Positions 50,101-62,039 of a stretch of DNA of 64,000 bases are shown here, piece after piece; position 1 is the first letter of the stretch, and each line of letters begins with the position of its first letter. Origin of the DNA: Gordius sp. MW1. Its lineage: Eukaryota; Nematomorpha; Gordioida; Gordea; Gordiidae. The position numbers were made by a program, and so were the translations under genes. The stretch is taken from positions 16,736,575 to 16,800,574 of the forward strand of contig OZ038533.1 in NCBI GenBank assembly GCA_964036665.1. Direction: 5' to 3'. The notes under the pieces were generated by a model. It searched no databases and was not told where the DNA came from. It saw only the letters and a list, made by a program, of their open reading frames with translations.

Positions 50101-53100
50101 CCCAAAAACTAAACAATTCCCAAATTATAAAAACAATTAATAAATCAAAGGCCAAATAATGTCCCCTTATGGAAATATTGACCCAAATAAGGCATTCAAT
50201 AAAAAAATAAACGCCAAATTGGTCAAACTTGCATTTTAGTATAAAGCAATTTATATGTACATCATTTATTTCAAATTTCAGATGAAAAAAACAACAAATC
50301 TTCGATAACAATTTTTAAGCCTTCTGCAAATCACACAACCAAACTTAAAAACAGTATCGAGACCCCAATTTAACGATAAGTCCACAGCCAATAAAAACCA
50401 GTACAAGTTTCTACGGCAATTATTGAAAAATTACAAGTTGGGCAGGACAGGACGGACGGACAACCAAAAGCGAGCCCATAAATTTCATATTAATTATTTT
50501 TCTAAAAGTGAAATAGTATCACACACTCAACCCAAAAATAAGATAAAATTTTATCAACCTTCGTTGTAAATATTGCATAGATATGATCAAATCTTAAGGG
50601 AATCTAATCGATCTATATGCGTACATAAGGTAATATTGCAGTGTCAGCTCTATGGGAAGGGAGGCCAAGCCAATATGCTCTATAACCATGACGACGCAAG
50701 GATTTGTAAATTGTATACATCATACACTTTACCTCCCTCTACTCATATTAAAGCCAAAAATAGAAGGGGGGACGGGTTAGCGTATTTTAAAATTAATCAC
50801 TCGATAAATATTTTATACAAACTGGAAAAAATCGATAAATTTTATCAAATTAATATGATTATCATAAAAACGATGATCAAATTTGGGGTCATATTAACCC
50901 CAAACACGGGGGGGGGGTAAACGTACCCGGGTATTGGAGGGAGGGCTAGAAGGGGTTGAGGGTGGCTCGTTAGATAGGTCTTCCTTCAACAATCCACCCC
51001 GATCTCTAATGGCCAGCGTAATTTTGGCCGTGGGACTACATTCTTCAGCCCTCCTGGTTCGCGCATCTAATCACGATAAATAAATTGAATTAATTATGCT
51101 ATAATTTAAGTTCGCAAAAAATGAAACCCTGATCTAACTCAAATTCATATTAACTATTTCATTAATTTTACAAAAATGTTTTTAATAATAATTTGACAAG
51201 ATCACTCGTTAAAAATAAAAATTATGAACGTCCTGCTGGCTATACCTTGCCGGGTATTAACTTAGGATTCACAGCAAATTTACAACTTTAAAGGGTAACA
51301 TACAAAGAATTAGTGTTCTCAATGGAGAAACACAATAAAATTATAAAAATTCAATTTCCACCTCCATTTTACATCCGAACCATTAAGCAAAGAGTCTTTA
51401 AGATATTCAATCAATCCTCATTAAATGAAATTTCTTCTCTAATTTTTTGAAATTAAATATTAAAATGGCGTTTAGGGTGAGGGGGGTGCGTTTGGAAAAT
51501 TCTTACCCTCACCCCTGGCGGTGGGGGCGGAGCCACCTAATGGTCGACGGTCGATGGAAAGGACTTCGCCCTTCACGATGTCATAGTCGGGATCAACTCC
51601 ACAACTTTTGGCAAAATCCTTCGTAGTCAGCTGTTCGACGAGTCGAGTGTCGCCATTTTGAAGATGGATCAGGCTACCCTTCCGGAATATTCGATCGTCA
51701 CCGGTGCGGACGACGGGCGGGTCTGCAGTGGGCGGGGCCGGCCCGAGGGTGGTAGTGGGGTTAGCGTTCTCGTCCTGTTGGGTCAGGGATATTACGCGCA
51801 TGCGCTTGTGCAAGCGTTCTTCTTCAGCACCACCGGGCTCGGCGCCGGTCACGTGATTAGTCACGTTGTCGCCGTCATTTTCTTCTGCACCGTTCTGCGT
51901 CCGCGAGGGGTGTAGGAAGCAAAAAAACAAAACGACATTTTAACGTTCCGAAAATGGTATAATGCATTTTTAAGTCTAGACGAATTAAAAATGTGACTTT
52001 TGAGTAAAGAATTAAACCATCATATATTTTGAGAGGCGAAAAATCGGCAAAACTTTTGAAGGAGTACCTATCTATTTGTGAGAAGTTATTTATTGTTTAA
52101 ACAAACAACTAAGCAGAACATCTTGTGTTCGGACAAACGTTTTTCGAATTCTTTACAATAAATGAATAGCCTTTTACCCGACAGGTACGAGATTACAATT
52201 TTTGTTCAAAACACCATAATTCGCTAGGAATTTTAGATGGGGCGCCTGGGACCCAACCTTTTCCCAAATAGTGGTGTATTGCTTTTGCAAAAGTATTTAA
52301 CAAGACAATAAAATCGTGCGTTCGAAACAAACCAAACGATTTTTTTAAAAACTGCCACGTTTTACCACACTACAACTGCAAAGTGGTCAGAAAGGAAAAT
52401 CACCCCCCCCCCCCCGTTTGAGAAAAAGGTTAAAAAAGAAGGGGGGGGGGTCAAATCACCTCCCCCAGGTGAGAAAAGAGGTAAAAAAAGACGGAGGGGG
52501 GGGGGGCAAATTACTCCCCTCTCCTCTGGTGAGAAAGAGGGTAAAAAATAAGGGGGGGGGGGAGACCAACGGGACAAAAAATGGAGGGGGCAAAGTTCTT
52601 AATTTAAAAAAAAATTATATATTAATTAAAATATTATTTATAAAATGTAAGCGCAAATAAATTAGTATCACAAATTATGAATTTATGTTACTGAGCATTT
52701 TAGCAAAAATACTGAGCGTTTTTTATTTTAAAGCTGAGCATTTTAAAGTTAATTTACTGAGCAATTTTGAATTTTCAACTGGGCACTTCAATAAAATACT
52801 AAGCACATTTTACTGAGCATTTCTTAATTTATTGAGCCTTTTAAATAACATCCTATAATAAATGGTCGAGCATTACAAATATATGTTTGCTAAAAGCTTT
52901 GGTGCCAGGGCCTAGAGAGAGCCGAGGAGTTGTTATTAGCAAATCCAGTCTTTGCACTGTAAATGGGGATAATAACCTTGGCTTACAATGCACGGCATGA
53001 GTCGAATGGGGGGGGGGGGAGGGTGATAGAGAATTGTAAAACTTGAATTTACATTGTGTGCCAAAACGAGTTTATTACAATATTGAGATTACAAGGGTAA

Positions 53101-54765
53101 AATATAAATCAAGTTCTAGGGCTAGGGCATATAAAATTGTTTAAAACCTTGGTTTATTTATTAACATTTAACAAAATTTAAGATTTCTGAAATTTAAGGT
53201 ATGGATGAGAAAGTTCAACTTACAAATTAGATGTAGATTTTTTCTTATATTTACAAATTTAAACTCAAAATCATTAAATTGTGAGTAGATGAACTATATA
53301 ATATGTGTTGCCAAAATTTTTAGATGTTAAACAGGACTTTGGTGTAGCTTATCAAACAAAAACAGTTTATATAATATTTGGCATGCGTGATCAAAATCGA
53401 GCTTAAATTAATAGCAATTATCAATCATTTAAATGTAATGTTTGTCCAAAAAAATAATTTGGATGTGTCAGCTAAATTAATTTACAATTTGTTAACGTTT
53501 TAAATATGCAAATAAGCGTAGAGTTTAGCAAGTACAGCCAAAAATTGTATTAAATGTGAGAAAGTATAAATACAATAAGTATGATATATATTTAAAAAAA
53601 AATATATACACACTAATTTAAAAATATAATATATTATTACTTCATTCAAGTGGATGTGTCCATTTAATTCTTTTGACTTCCTTTGCTTCAATTTTGAAAC
53701 TTCTCTGTACTTGTTAAAGTTTTCATTGTCTTGATAGGTTATTTGCTCAGACAAAACATTATTATTTAGATCTACAAAAGGTTTTGCAGCAGGAGCAATG
53801 TCTGAATTATCTTCAACAAAGTTGTTTGAAATATATCTTGGAGACAATTTTTCATCTGTTTTTTCATTCTTAAATAAAGAAGCAACTTCTTGCCTACATT
53901 TAGCATCTTCTTCTTCATTTTCAATATCTTTTGCATTCCCATGATCTGGCCTCATTGTATTAAAATTTGGATTTCCTACTAAATTTTGCCCCAAAAATGG
54001 GTGTGGAATTGAATAAAATGATCCTAAAACTGGCATAGCTGAAGGGGGTATCATCAGAGGGTTGTAGGATGGTAAGAATGCGTTTAAAGGTAATGGTTGC
54101 AGGGTTTGCATTGTGGAATAGTGGGCAGGGAAAGAAGACATGTATTTTGTGTATTCATTAGAAACTCTTTCAAACATGGTAGCATTTAAGTCGTAGGGAA
54201 AATTTGCATTAGACTGTGGAATAGCTGAACTGTTTAAACTTGTAGGCGCAAATGTGTATGATATTTCATTTCTCTCTTGATGTTTATCAATAATATCATC
54301 CGACATCACAGGTATTTTATTGATATCATTTACTTGTACATCTCGATTTTGATACATGATATCATTTTTATCTAGCATAGGAGTCAATGGAGAATGCATT
54401 GTTGGATTATAATGAGGAAATATAAACTGAGCTGGAGGCAAAAGTGGATGCATTAGAGATGGATGAAGTGGAAATAGCATTGGAAACATGTTAGGACAAT
54501 GAGAGGCAGGCATGAAAGGCATGTAAGATGGGTGTGGTGGATAAAACTGACCATTATTTTTGTCATGTGGCATAACATTTAAAGGAAGAAAAGGTTCACC
54601 TGCAATAAATGTTCTCAAGTCTTCAGGACCTTTATCCTCATTAGATTGTATTTTTTCTTCTTTATTATGATTCACAAAAAATTGATTTAGATAGTGTTGA
54701 CTAGTTGCGTTACCATTTGAAACAATATAATCGTTAACTTCTGTAATTTTGGTTTCTTCGAGCAT
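47189..54765 (-). CDS. ATXN1: Ataxin-1-like protein with AXH domain, four exons
   Basis: AXH-domain protein; the family binds RNA and transcriptional co-repressors. Exons in coding order: 54765-53641, 51894-51507, 51066-50927 and 47527-47189 (stop). All junctions are GT-AG and phases agree (0, 1, 0), giving about 663 residues. Exon 1 is a low-complexity Pro/Met/His-rich region (LFPLHPSLMHPLLPP). The AXH domain is split over the last three exons: FRKGSLIHLQNGDTRLVEQL and TTKDFAKSCGV, then EECSPTAKITLAIRDRG, then MEVRLSHLFFVPQP, GGGWASVSPERSLSELGL and LRPGDDCLVVLAKN. A Ser/Pro-rich insert of about 24 residues (LLKEDLSNEPPSTPSSPP) lies between the second and third segments and is not in the vertebrate domain as I know it. 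Assigning exon 1 to this gene rests on strand, position and phase only. ATXN1 versus ATXN1L is not resolved. Confidence 0.85.
47641..47781. mobile_element. Poly-G/poly-C short transposon, copy 11, in ATXN1 intron
   Basis: Starts GGGCGTAGCCAGGGGG (one base in) and ends TCCTGGCCACGCCCCTG, with the internal ATAGCTAAAATTTAAAAA core. In the last intron of the ataxin-1-like gene. Confidence 0.8.
48198..48552. mobile_element. GGGCTTGTCTTAATA-ended MITE, copy 2, with TAA duplication
   Basis: Inverted ends GGGCTTGTCTTAATA and TATTAAGACAAGCCC; TAA on both sides (48195-48197 and 48553-48555). The body is alignable along its length with the copy at 28560-28894. A 3-bp TAA target is typical of PIF/Harbinger. 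Lies in the last ATXN1 intron. Confidence 0.88.
48580..48611. mobile_element. Poly-G/poly-C transposon, right-end fragment (copy 12)
   Basis: Only the C-run and GGCTACGCCCATG remain, directly beyond the MITE that ends at 48552. A further pair of G- and C-runs lies at 48720-48765. Confidence 0.6.
49171..49331. mobile_element. Poly-G/poly-C short transposon, copy 13, with 8-bp duplication
   Basis: Starts CATGGGCGTAACCCGGGG and ends AGGCTACGGCCATG. Flanks CTCGAGAA (49163-49170) and CTTGAGAA (49332-49339) match at 7 of 8 bases. Interior as in copy 10. Lies in the last ATXN1 intron. Confidence 0.85.
49342..50075. repeat. Repeat with GGGTTCGGGTT subterminal motifs
   Basis: Both ends carry alternating GAACCCG / CGGGTTCGGG motifs (49350-49435 and 49925-50050) around an AT-rich centre, like the subterminal repeats of hAT elements and like the fragments at 2230 and 44013. 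The right end AAAACCCCTGCAATTAT resembles TGCA ends of the family at 26554. Exact borders not fixed. Confidence 0.55.
52385..52575. repeat. Three tandem units of about 60 bp with G-runs
   Basis: Three successive units, each (G)GTGAGAAAGAGGTAAAAAA-like followed by a run of about 10 G, after an initial C-run at 52402-52415. In the first ATXN1 intron. The G-runs are placed so that G-quadruplexes could form, which is inference. Confidence 0.75.
52691..52876. repeat. Nine spaced CTGAGCATTT-like motifs
   Basis: Near-copies of (A)CTGAGCATTT begin at about 52691, 52712, 52734, 52757, 52779, 52798, 52813, 52832 and 52866. Spacing is mostly 19-25 bases, close to two helical turns. In the first ATXN1 intron. 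Either a decayed about 21-bp tandem repeat or a cluster of binding sites. Confidence 0.6.
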
Positions 54766-54888
54766 ATTTGTAGTAAAGAATTCTAGAATATTGATTAAAT
54801 AAACCAAATTAAAATAACAATATGTATCAATAATTGCAGAAATTAAATTTATAAACAAATTTATAAGTCTGATTACCTTAGTTATCAT

Positions 54889-56122
54889 AAATTAATTATA
54901 AATTTCAAAATTGGTAACCTAGGCGTTTGGGTTCATACAAGTTTGTTCACAGCACAGCGTTATTTATTTAAGCTACGCTGAACGCGTAAAGAATTTAGGC
55001 AAATGCTTTAATTAAAGAGCAAAGTCTTTGTCTTTATTAATTCTTATTAGTGTGATCATATATCAAGTAAACTAAGAAGCAGTCCTTAAACTAATATGGT
55101 CATGTTATAGTATATAAGATTTAAACATTAATTATAAAATTTGCATGTAATGGTGCACTAATTTATGTTAGAGATACACATTATTTTAAATTAAGAAAAT
55201 CTGGGCTTCAATTTGCATTGTTTTTATCATCATAAAAATTATAGATAATTGTAAGGAGATCAAACTCTTTTTTGAAAGGCCTAATTAATTAAAAAATTAC
55301 TTTAAGATTTCCTCTATAAATCTACAAAAAAATTAAGCCTACAGGACCTTTTTTGAAAGATTTAAATAGAGATTTATTTTTGAGTAGAGGAAATAATGAA
55401 GTCTAGACAAATAAGAAGGTTTATAAGTTAGCAAATCATTTGGATTCATTTAATTGAAACTTTAAAATTTTTTGATGCCTTTCCGTCTATCAGAGACAGT
55501 CGCGTAGTCGTTTTATAGTGTTCACACGACATACATTTAAACCAAGAAAATTATTGCGGTAATATTTTTTTGTTCTTCCGAATGTCTTAAGTTATAATTC
55601 TTATTGATTATTGATTTATAAATATTTATTAAATTTAAATTGTAAAATTACTAACTTTTTCACTAATTTTAGGTCTGCTGGACACTCTATTATTAAGTTT
55701 GGTTATTTATTAATATATAAGTGAAACAAAAAAATAGAACAATCGAACAAAGTGGTAAAGCTAAATTTCAAAACAAATAGATAGTCTCGTTTGGAGTGAA
55801 TATAAATATTAAAATACAATATTTGGTATATAACATAGGTCCTTCTTATTTTGAGGTTGAAATTATATTTCTTCGATAAGTTTTGTATGTGGATGAAAAT
55901 TGCGTTTCGGGTGAGACACTGAACTTGAATTAAATTGACTCTCATTTCCGGCTACAGCCATTCACAGTGCGTAACTGAAGCTTGTGGGTGTTGTGTTTAT
56001 CGACACAAAGGCGGGTGTTGAGAATAAAGTAAAAACAAATAATGTGACGGAAGTATATAGACGTATGAAGTGATTAAAGGAAAAAGGGAAAGATGAAGGA
56101 AAGATGAGGGAAGACAACAGCC
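54889..56122. other. Upstream of the ataxin-1-like gene
   Basis: The promoter or a 5' non-coding exon of the ataxin-1-like gene is expected here. The sequence TTCTAG ending about 18 bases before the presumed ATG could be a 3' splice site of a leader exon. Otherwise AT-rich with no conserved coding sequence. Confidence 0.35.
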
Positions 56123-56335
56123 ACACGCATTTGTTTTTATGTAGTGAGGCATTCGAATATTTTTATGATGGTCTTTGTCTCATGAATACTGTACACATTT
56201 GTTTTTATGTAGTGATGCATTCAAATATTTTTATGATGGTCTTTGTCTCATGGATACTGTACACATTTGTTTTTATGTAGTGATGCATTCGAATATTTTT
56301 ATGATGGTCGTCGTCTAGTGAATACTGCATACATA
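56123..56335. repeat. Three tandem copies of a 68-bp unit
   Basis: The unit CACATTTGTTTTTATGTAGT ... GATACTGTA recurs three times with period about 68 bases (starts near 56125, 56194, 56262). Copies differ at a few positions; the last ends GGTCGTCGTCTAGTG instead of GGTCTTTGTCTCATG. Confidence 0.85.
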
Positions 56336-56479
56336 TTATTTTTGTGATCTTGGTGTGTGGATATAATAAATTTGGATTGTGTATTGTATATTCCCTGAAC
56401 TGAACAGTGGGGAAGAAGATTGTACAGGCTCTTGCATCGACTTTTGTGTATCTAAGAATATATTCCTTTGTTGATCGGC

Positions 56480-57829
56480 ATCCTTCCGCTAGTATTTCGA
56501 TCTCGTCTCGGTCTCGAAAACAAAATCTTGTCTCGTCTCGGGAGCGATTATAAAAATCTCGAACTCGTCTCGTCTCGACTTTTTAAAAAAAATATATACT
56601 GAATAAAATTTTTTCTTGTTTTATTGAAAATATTTAAAAAGTGTTAAAAAATCCAAATTATAAATTTTTATATTTTTAACAAAACTTTAATACACAAACT
56701 TTTCAAAGATTAGAGCGGGACACGACATCTAATTGACAATATAAAGATATGAATTAATTCATAAAGATAACATTTTTTATGGAAAGTGCAGAGCAAAAGA
56801 CTATAAATAAATTTGAAGTATAGAAAATTAAATGTGATTGTTCTAGCAATTATAACATTTGTATCAAATTCTCTGTTTTTGTCAACTATAAAAGACTTAA
56901 TAATACGTTCGCTTATAGTTGACTTAGTTGCATAATTGAGCAAATTGAGACCCTTTATTAACTATGGTTAAAGTTTCTTAATAGACTAAGTCTATTGTTA
57001 CCATCATCAATTATATGCCATAGTGTTTATTGCTGTTTACTATAGCGTTATAAACCATAAAGTGCGAGTGACTTTTAATGATAATATTATTGTTTACATA
57101 ATTGATAACTAGATGCACACATCAAAACGTTGTAAAAACAACAATAAAAGCAGCATTATTATAGAATTAAGAAGATAAGGTTTTAAACTTTAAATTTCAC
57201 GTATTTCAATTTATGATAGAAATCATTATAATCAAATTTATATTCTAAATAATTACCTTCCAATTCCAACTAACTTTACCAGATAGTTATTTATAGAATA
57301 CAGGGTTCGTGTATTTATTTTATATTGCACAATTATGGAAATATAATAAATTTAAATGCACTTGCCAACCCAGCGTATAATGTGAAAAGTAATGCATATG
57401 GCAAAACTATGTATTCACATAATGTCTTATTAAAATTCAAAAATTTGGGAGGTATACTATTAGTTGAAGCATAAAAACTTTTAAAAAATCCATGATTTAG
57501 ATTTAATCTATTACGGTGTCATTAAAAAATCTATTGTACTTTTAAAATCGTTAGGCGGGTGCTCAAAGATCTTGAGCCATCTTACCTTAACTGTATAATT
57601 ATTCAAACTGATTCGCATCATGCAGGATGAGTAACTGCGAAATTTAAATATCTTTTAGTAATATTTACTGCTCCATCATAACTCATTCTAAGCCTAACAT
57701 TTTGTAATATTTTATATTGTTATAAAGTCTCCAACTGTGGTCCTAACGCAAGAATTTGAGGTTTAATAAATATTTTAATAAGCCGTATATATGGGTCAGG
57801 GATATTTTGTTTTCTCAAGCAACAACATA
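56480..57829. other. CTCGTCTCG repeat block, then gene-free DNA
   Basis: 56490-56580 holds at least five CTCGTCTCG-like motifs, perhaps the subterminal repeat of an unrecognised transposon end. After it comes about 1.2 kb of AT-rich DNA with no conserved coding sequence. Confidence 0.4.
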
Positions 57830-58960
57830 TTAAATGGCGAGGCGTATCATATGCTTTTCCAATACGATAAAGACCATATGTAGGTCTCTTCTCTTTTCAC
57901 CATATTTATCTATTATTTTTTTATAGCGGGGATTGGTTCGATTGTGGATTTGCCGGCCACAAATCCGAATTGATAAGCCTATATATCCACCTTGTTTTTC
58001 AACCTTGTTGCTGGATGATCCTTTCCATAAGCTTATAGGGTAATTAGCAAATTAGCTTGATACCTCTGTCATTGCCACAGTCCTGAGGGTCTACTTTGCC
58101 TTTAAATAAATCGCGCTTGCTCTGCTTTGATAAGGAATTCGCTCTTCTACCAATATCTTGTTAAAGAGGTTCTTCATGGTCGTGATTCCTTCTTCACGAG
58201 ATCCGAGCAATGCTTCCATAGGTATTCCATCTGGGCCATTTGCTTTTCCTTTTTGCATCTTGTTTTTGTCGTAACTTCATACTCATGAAAGAGTTCGATC
58301 ATACTGATATTGGCTCTAATTTGGGAAGGGAATCCTTGTCATTTGCAATATACATAAGGTTCTCAAAATATCCTTTCCACCTTTCCATCACTTCCTTCGG
58401 CTTGAATAAAATTAGACCCTTCTCGTTTTTGACTATTTTAAAAACTCCGACATCGCGACTTTCTTTTCCCTTATCTTGGCCAATTTGTACATAAGCCTAT
58501 CGCCCCCTTTATCATTCATTGTTTGTCATCTCGGTGTAGGCGGCATTCTTTGCTATTGCAACGGCCTTTTTGCGGCCCTCTTTGGGTCCCTATACTCTTG
58601 ATAATCCTCCAACTTTTTTGATTTATGCCACCGTCTATTTAGATTCCCACCACCATCGTTCCCTATTCATAGCTTTGCCTCTTTGTACTGTCCTAGAACC
58701 CGAATCGCTGTTTGCTTTATGTCCTTAGTTAGCGTATCACAATCGTCGTCTACGTTTTTTTTGCAACTTCCTTGCACCCAAGAGTGGGATGCTTGATGAT
58801 ATTTCTCGTTCGTCAACGTATTCTTTAGCGTTTCCTTTCCAATTCGGCTCATAAACACTTATTCTTTTAGGAAATACTCTCTTTTAAGATTCATCACAAG
58901 TGGATGTGTTGTCTGGCGATTTCTTCTCTCGTTATTATTTTGCAATCCTAGATACTCTAT
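57830..58960 (-). pseudogene. Degenerate RTE-like LINE reverse transcriptase, opposite strand
   Basis: Translation of the - strand gives scattered RTE-like motifs in shifting frames: KLAKIREKKSRDVGVFKIVK (about 58490-58435), EVMERWKGYFENLMYI (about 58400-58350), RGIKLICKLPYKLMERI near 58055-58005, and TYGLYRIGKAYDTPRH-like sequence near 57895-57850. Order and spacing match the LINE at 7740-11205. Full of stops. Confidence 0.7.
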
Positions 58961-59084
58961 AAGTCCTTTCGCCGTATGAGCAGATAGTCAATCTGAATAA
59001 ATTGCTTACCACTTCCTTAGTCAAATATGATCCTCGCGTTTTGAAAAAAAGGTGTTAACGATCGCCAAGTCTAAGGTTATGTAT

Positions 59085-61330
59085 TGATTACCGGTTTACT
59101 ATAAATAAATACGCACAAGGTTTGTTATATCCCTTACCAAAAATCGATGATTTCTTAAATAAACTGGATAACGGGTGTTGTTTCCCTAAGCTGATCTAAC
59201 TAAAGCTTATTTTCAGCTTAAGTTAGGTCCACTAGCCAACGATTGACGATCTCCACGCAAAAAGGCTTATTTAAAGTTAACCTCATGTCTATTGGCTTAA
59301 ATTGTGCCCCGGCTATTTTCCATAAAAAAATGGACCAAATATTAGGAGGCATGGAGGGAGTAGCGGTATACATCGACGATATACTAATTGCAGGTGAACC
59401 TGAAGAAGTCCACAACGAGTGGCTTATTCAAGATAATAGAAACGTTACAAACATAACCAAGATTTTGTGAGCTGAGGAAGTAACATTTTTGGGATACTTA
59501 ATTAGAAACAAAGGGATTCAAATCAACAGTAATAAGGCCGAAAGAGTAATGCATTGGAAAAATTTAATAAACAAAAACGAAATAATCGTTTCTGGAGTTA
59601 ACATCCTATTTTTCATAGTTAATTTAAAACTAAGCCAAAATCGCGCATCCTAATCAAAACGAAAAATGACGCACCACTGGGGAGAAGAACTACAAGCCGC
59701 ATTTGACGCTATCAAGTCCACGCTTACAAAGGCCCTCGTGCCAGCATATTATAATGGAGATTTGGTGACAGGCCTAGTCCAAGACGTCCGAATACAGGGT
59801 TAGGGGCTATCTTACAACAACGAGCACCAGGGAATGGAGAGTGGTGGCCCATGCTTCAAGACCGTTAATCGTTAGTGAAAGCCGATATTCGACGATTGAA
59901 CGGGAGGCGCTGGCGCTGGTCTATGAGCTGAAAAGTTTAATGAATTCAGACAAGGACGAAGCGTTACTATTATGACGGATCATAGGCCGCTAGTGTATAA
60001 TTTGACCAAAGCAAAAGGGGCAAGGAACAATGGTCGCCACTACTAACTAGGTGGGCTCTCATGGTATCAGGTTACACGACCAAGTTTGAGTACAACAAGG
60101 GATCCAAAAACGCGGCAGATTTCTTGTCCAAAAAGCCGAACGAACACGCATACCATGTTAGCAAGGAAATGCCAGAAGACTTTACAAATCCATTTATATC
60201 ATTGGACGTGGTGAGACAACACTTGGACGATCCAGGGCTACGTCAGTTAAAAGAGTGGATTGCAAACAAAACACGATAGTCACTTACAGGTTAAACGCTC
60301 CTACGAAAAACACCTGCCCAAGTTACACGAGTCAAAAAACCATAATATTTTACAAAGGGCGACGAATATTAATTCCGGCTAAATTAAAAGGAGCTGTACT
60401 CCGAAGACTACATAGGGGCCACGTGACAAGCGAATGCAAGAAGTGGCGTGGTAGTATATATGGTGGCCTACTCTCGACGATGACTTATTGAGCATAGCAA
60501 AAGGGTGCCGAAGTAGCAATTACACTGCCGCGGCGGCGAAGAAGGCACCGTTGATAAAATGTTAACCTAGCCATAGACCGTGGGTTTCAAGTACATATGG
60601 ATATTATGGGTCTCTCAAGAATAAATTTGGTTATGGTGGACAATAGCTCGAAAAGACACCACATCGATCACCATTATAAAAAAACTTGCAGAAACGTTTG
60701 CTAGATTTGGAATCCACCATTTTCAATATCAAATAACGGGCCGCAATTCAAAGGACAGGAAGTGCAGAATTTTTGTAAGATGATAGGGATTACAGCAATG
60801 GACAGCTCCTTACCATCCTGCTTCCAACGGGCTGGCAGAAAGATACGCACGATTGATCAAAGAAGTCATTATAAGAAACGAGTCGGAAGTATGGAACTAC
60901 AGAGCTAAAAAGCACCCCACAATTAATAAAAGCCCAGCCTTGGTGATGCTAAAAAGGCGTATGCTTACCGAATGGCAGGTATTAAGGGAACCCGTACCAT
61001 AACAATGGCTAGAACAACTCGCGTATGTTCAACGTATAAAACATAATATGGGTACGCATGTTTTTGGGACCAAGCAAATAGGTGGAAGGCATTATAAAAG
61101 CCAAACACGGTAGTCGTTCCTACGATGTGTGGGCACAGGTAAGAAAGTACCATCGACACGTGGATCAAGTAAGAGAATGGAAAATCCTTGATTAGACCAC
61201 TCTGGTACAAGAGAACGGGTGGCCACAAAGGATAACATCAGAAGGGGAAGCGAGGGAGCAATAATGACCGGGAACAAGTGCCCCGAGGAAACAAATGCAA
61301 AACCAGATTGGGAAGCCTAGAGAGGGACCT
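59085..61330 (+). pseudogene. Degenerate Ty3/gypsy pol
   Basis: Shifting + frames show gypsy Pol parts in order: RT (YPLPKIDDFLNKLDNG near 59130; LNCAPAIFHKKMDQIL and VAVYIDDILIAGE, catalytic DD, 59297-59400), RNase H (MTDHRPLVYNLTKAKG near 59970), post-RNase-H segment (MVSGYTTKFEYNKGSKNAAD, 60061), integrase zinc domain (LRRLHRGHVTSECKKW, 60400), then core scraps ending near 61200. No LTRs found. It is unlike the 32.7 kb element in sequence and much older. Confidence 0.8.
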
Positions 61331-61429
61331 AGATACCCGCCACGTAGTCAGAAATCGCTAACATTTCTTACGGATTTTGTCTGTGAAAAGGGGGGAACTC
61401 TAGAGAGGTAATTGGAGTGCGAAGTGCCC

Positions 61430-61620
61430 TAGGCGATACGTGAATTAGATGCATGCCTTACATTAGGCTTGCTAGAAGACGACAACCATCGGGACAGTAT
61501 TCTTACTGAAGCAGCATTAAACTGTACAGGAACACAAATTCGTCTACTCTTAGCTATAGTGTTGACTGCATGTTTCCCACCCCGAGCACAAACGTTGGCT
61601 TGACTGATTTTTATGAAAAT
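61430..61620 (+). pseudogene. Helitron helicase fragment, short copy
   Basis: LGLLEDDN, LTEAALNCTGTQIRLLLAIV, then TACFPPRAQTL in broken frames, the pre-helicase region of Helitron Rep/helicase proteins. The same piece recurs at 62214-62360 with a few differences, so two Helitron copies or a segmental duplication abut here. Confidence 0.7.
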
Positions 61621-62039
61621 TTCTGCGAATATTTGGTAGGTCTGAGAATAGGCTTTAAACTTTGTTTAAAATCTCTAAGTGATAAGACGGTCAAGTTTTT
61701 TTGTTTTATACGTTTTGACACTTAATAAAATGTCAATCAAAAGTAACCTCATGATGTCATATGACGTCATACAGAAATACTGTAAACTGCAATAATGTAA
61801 ATAATCTTTCATATATAAAAAGGGCTGAAGTATTCTATTTATTAAAAGTATTTTATTTATTAACATATCAGCAATAATATTTGGCCCCGCACGTTGCTGG
61901 ATGTATTCGAATGGGTGGCTTAGCACATGCTCACATTTTGATTTAGTTCATCGACAAAACACTTCCTGAAGACATCGATAGTTTAATTTATGCAGAAATT
62001 TCAAATCCGTGTACTGATAAATTATTGTTTGATATTGTT

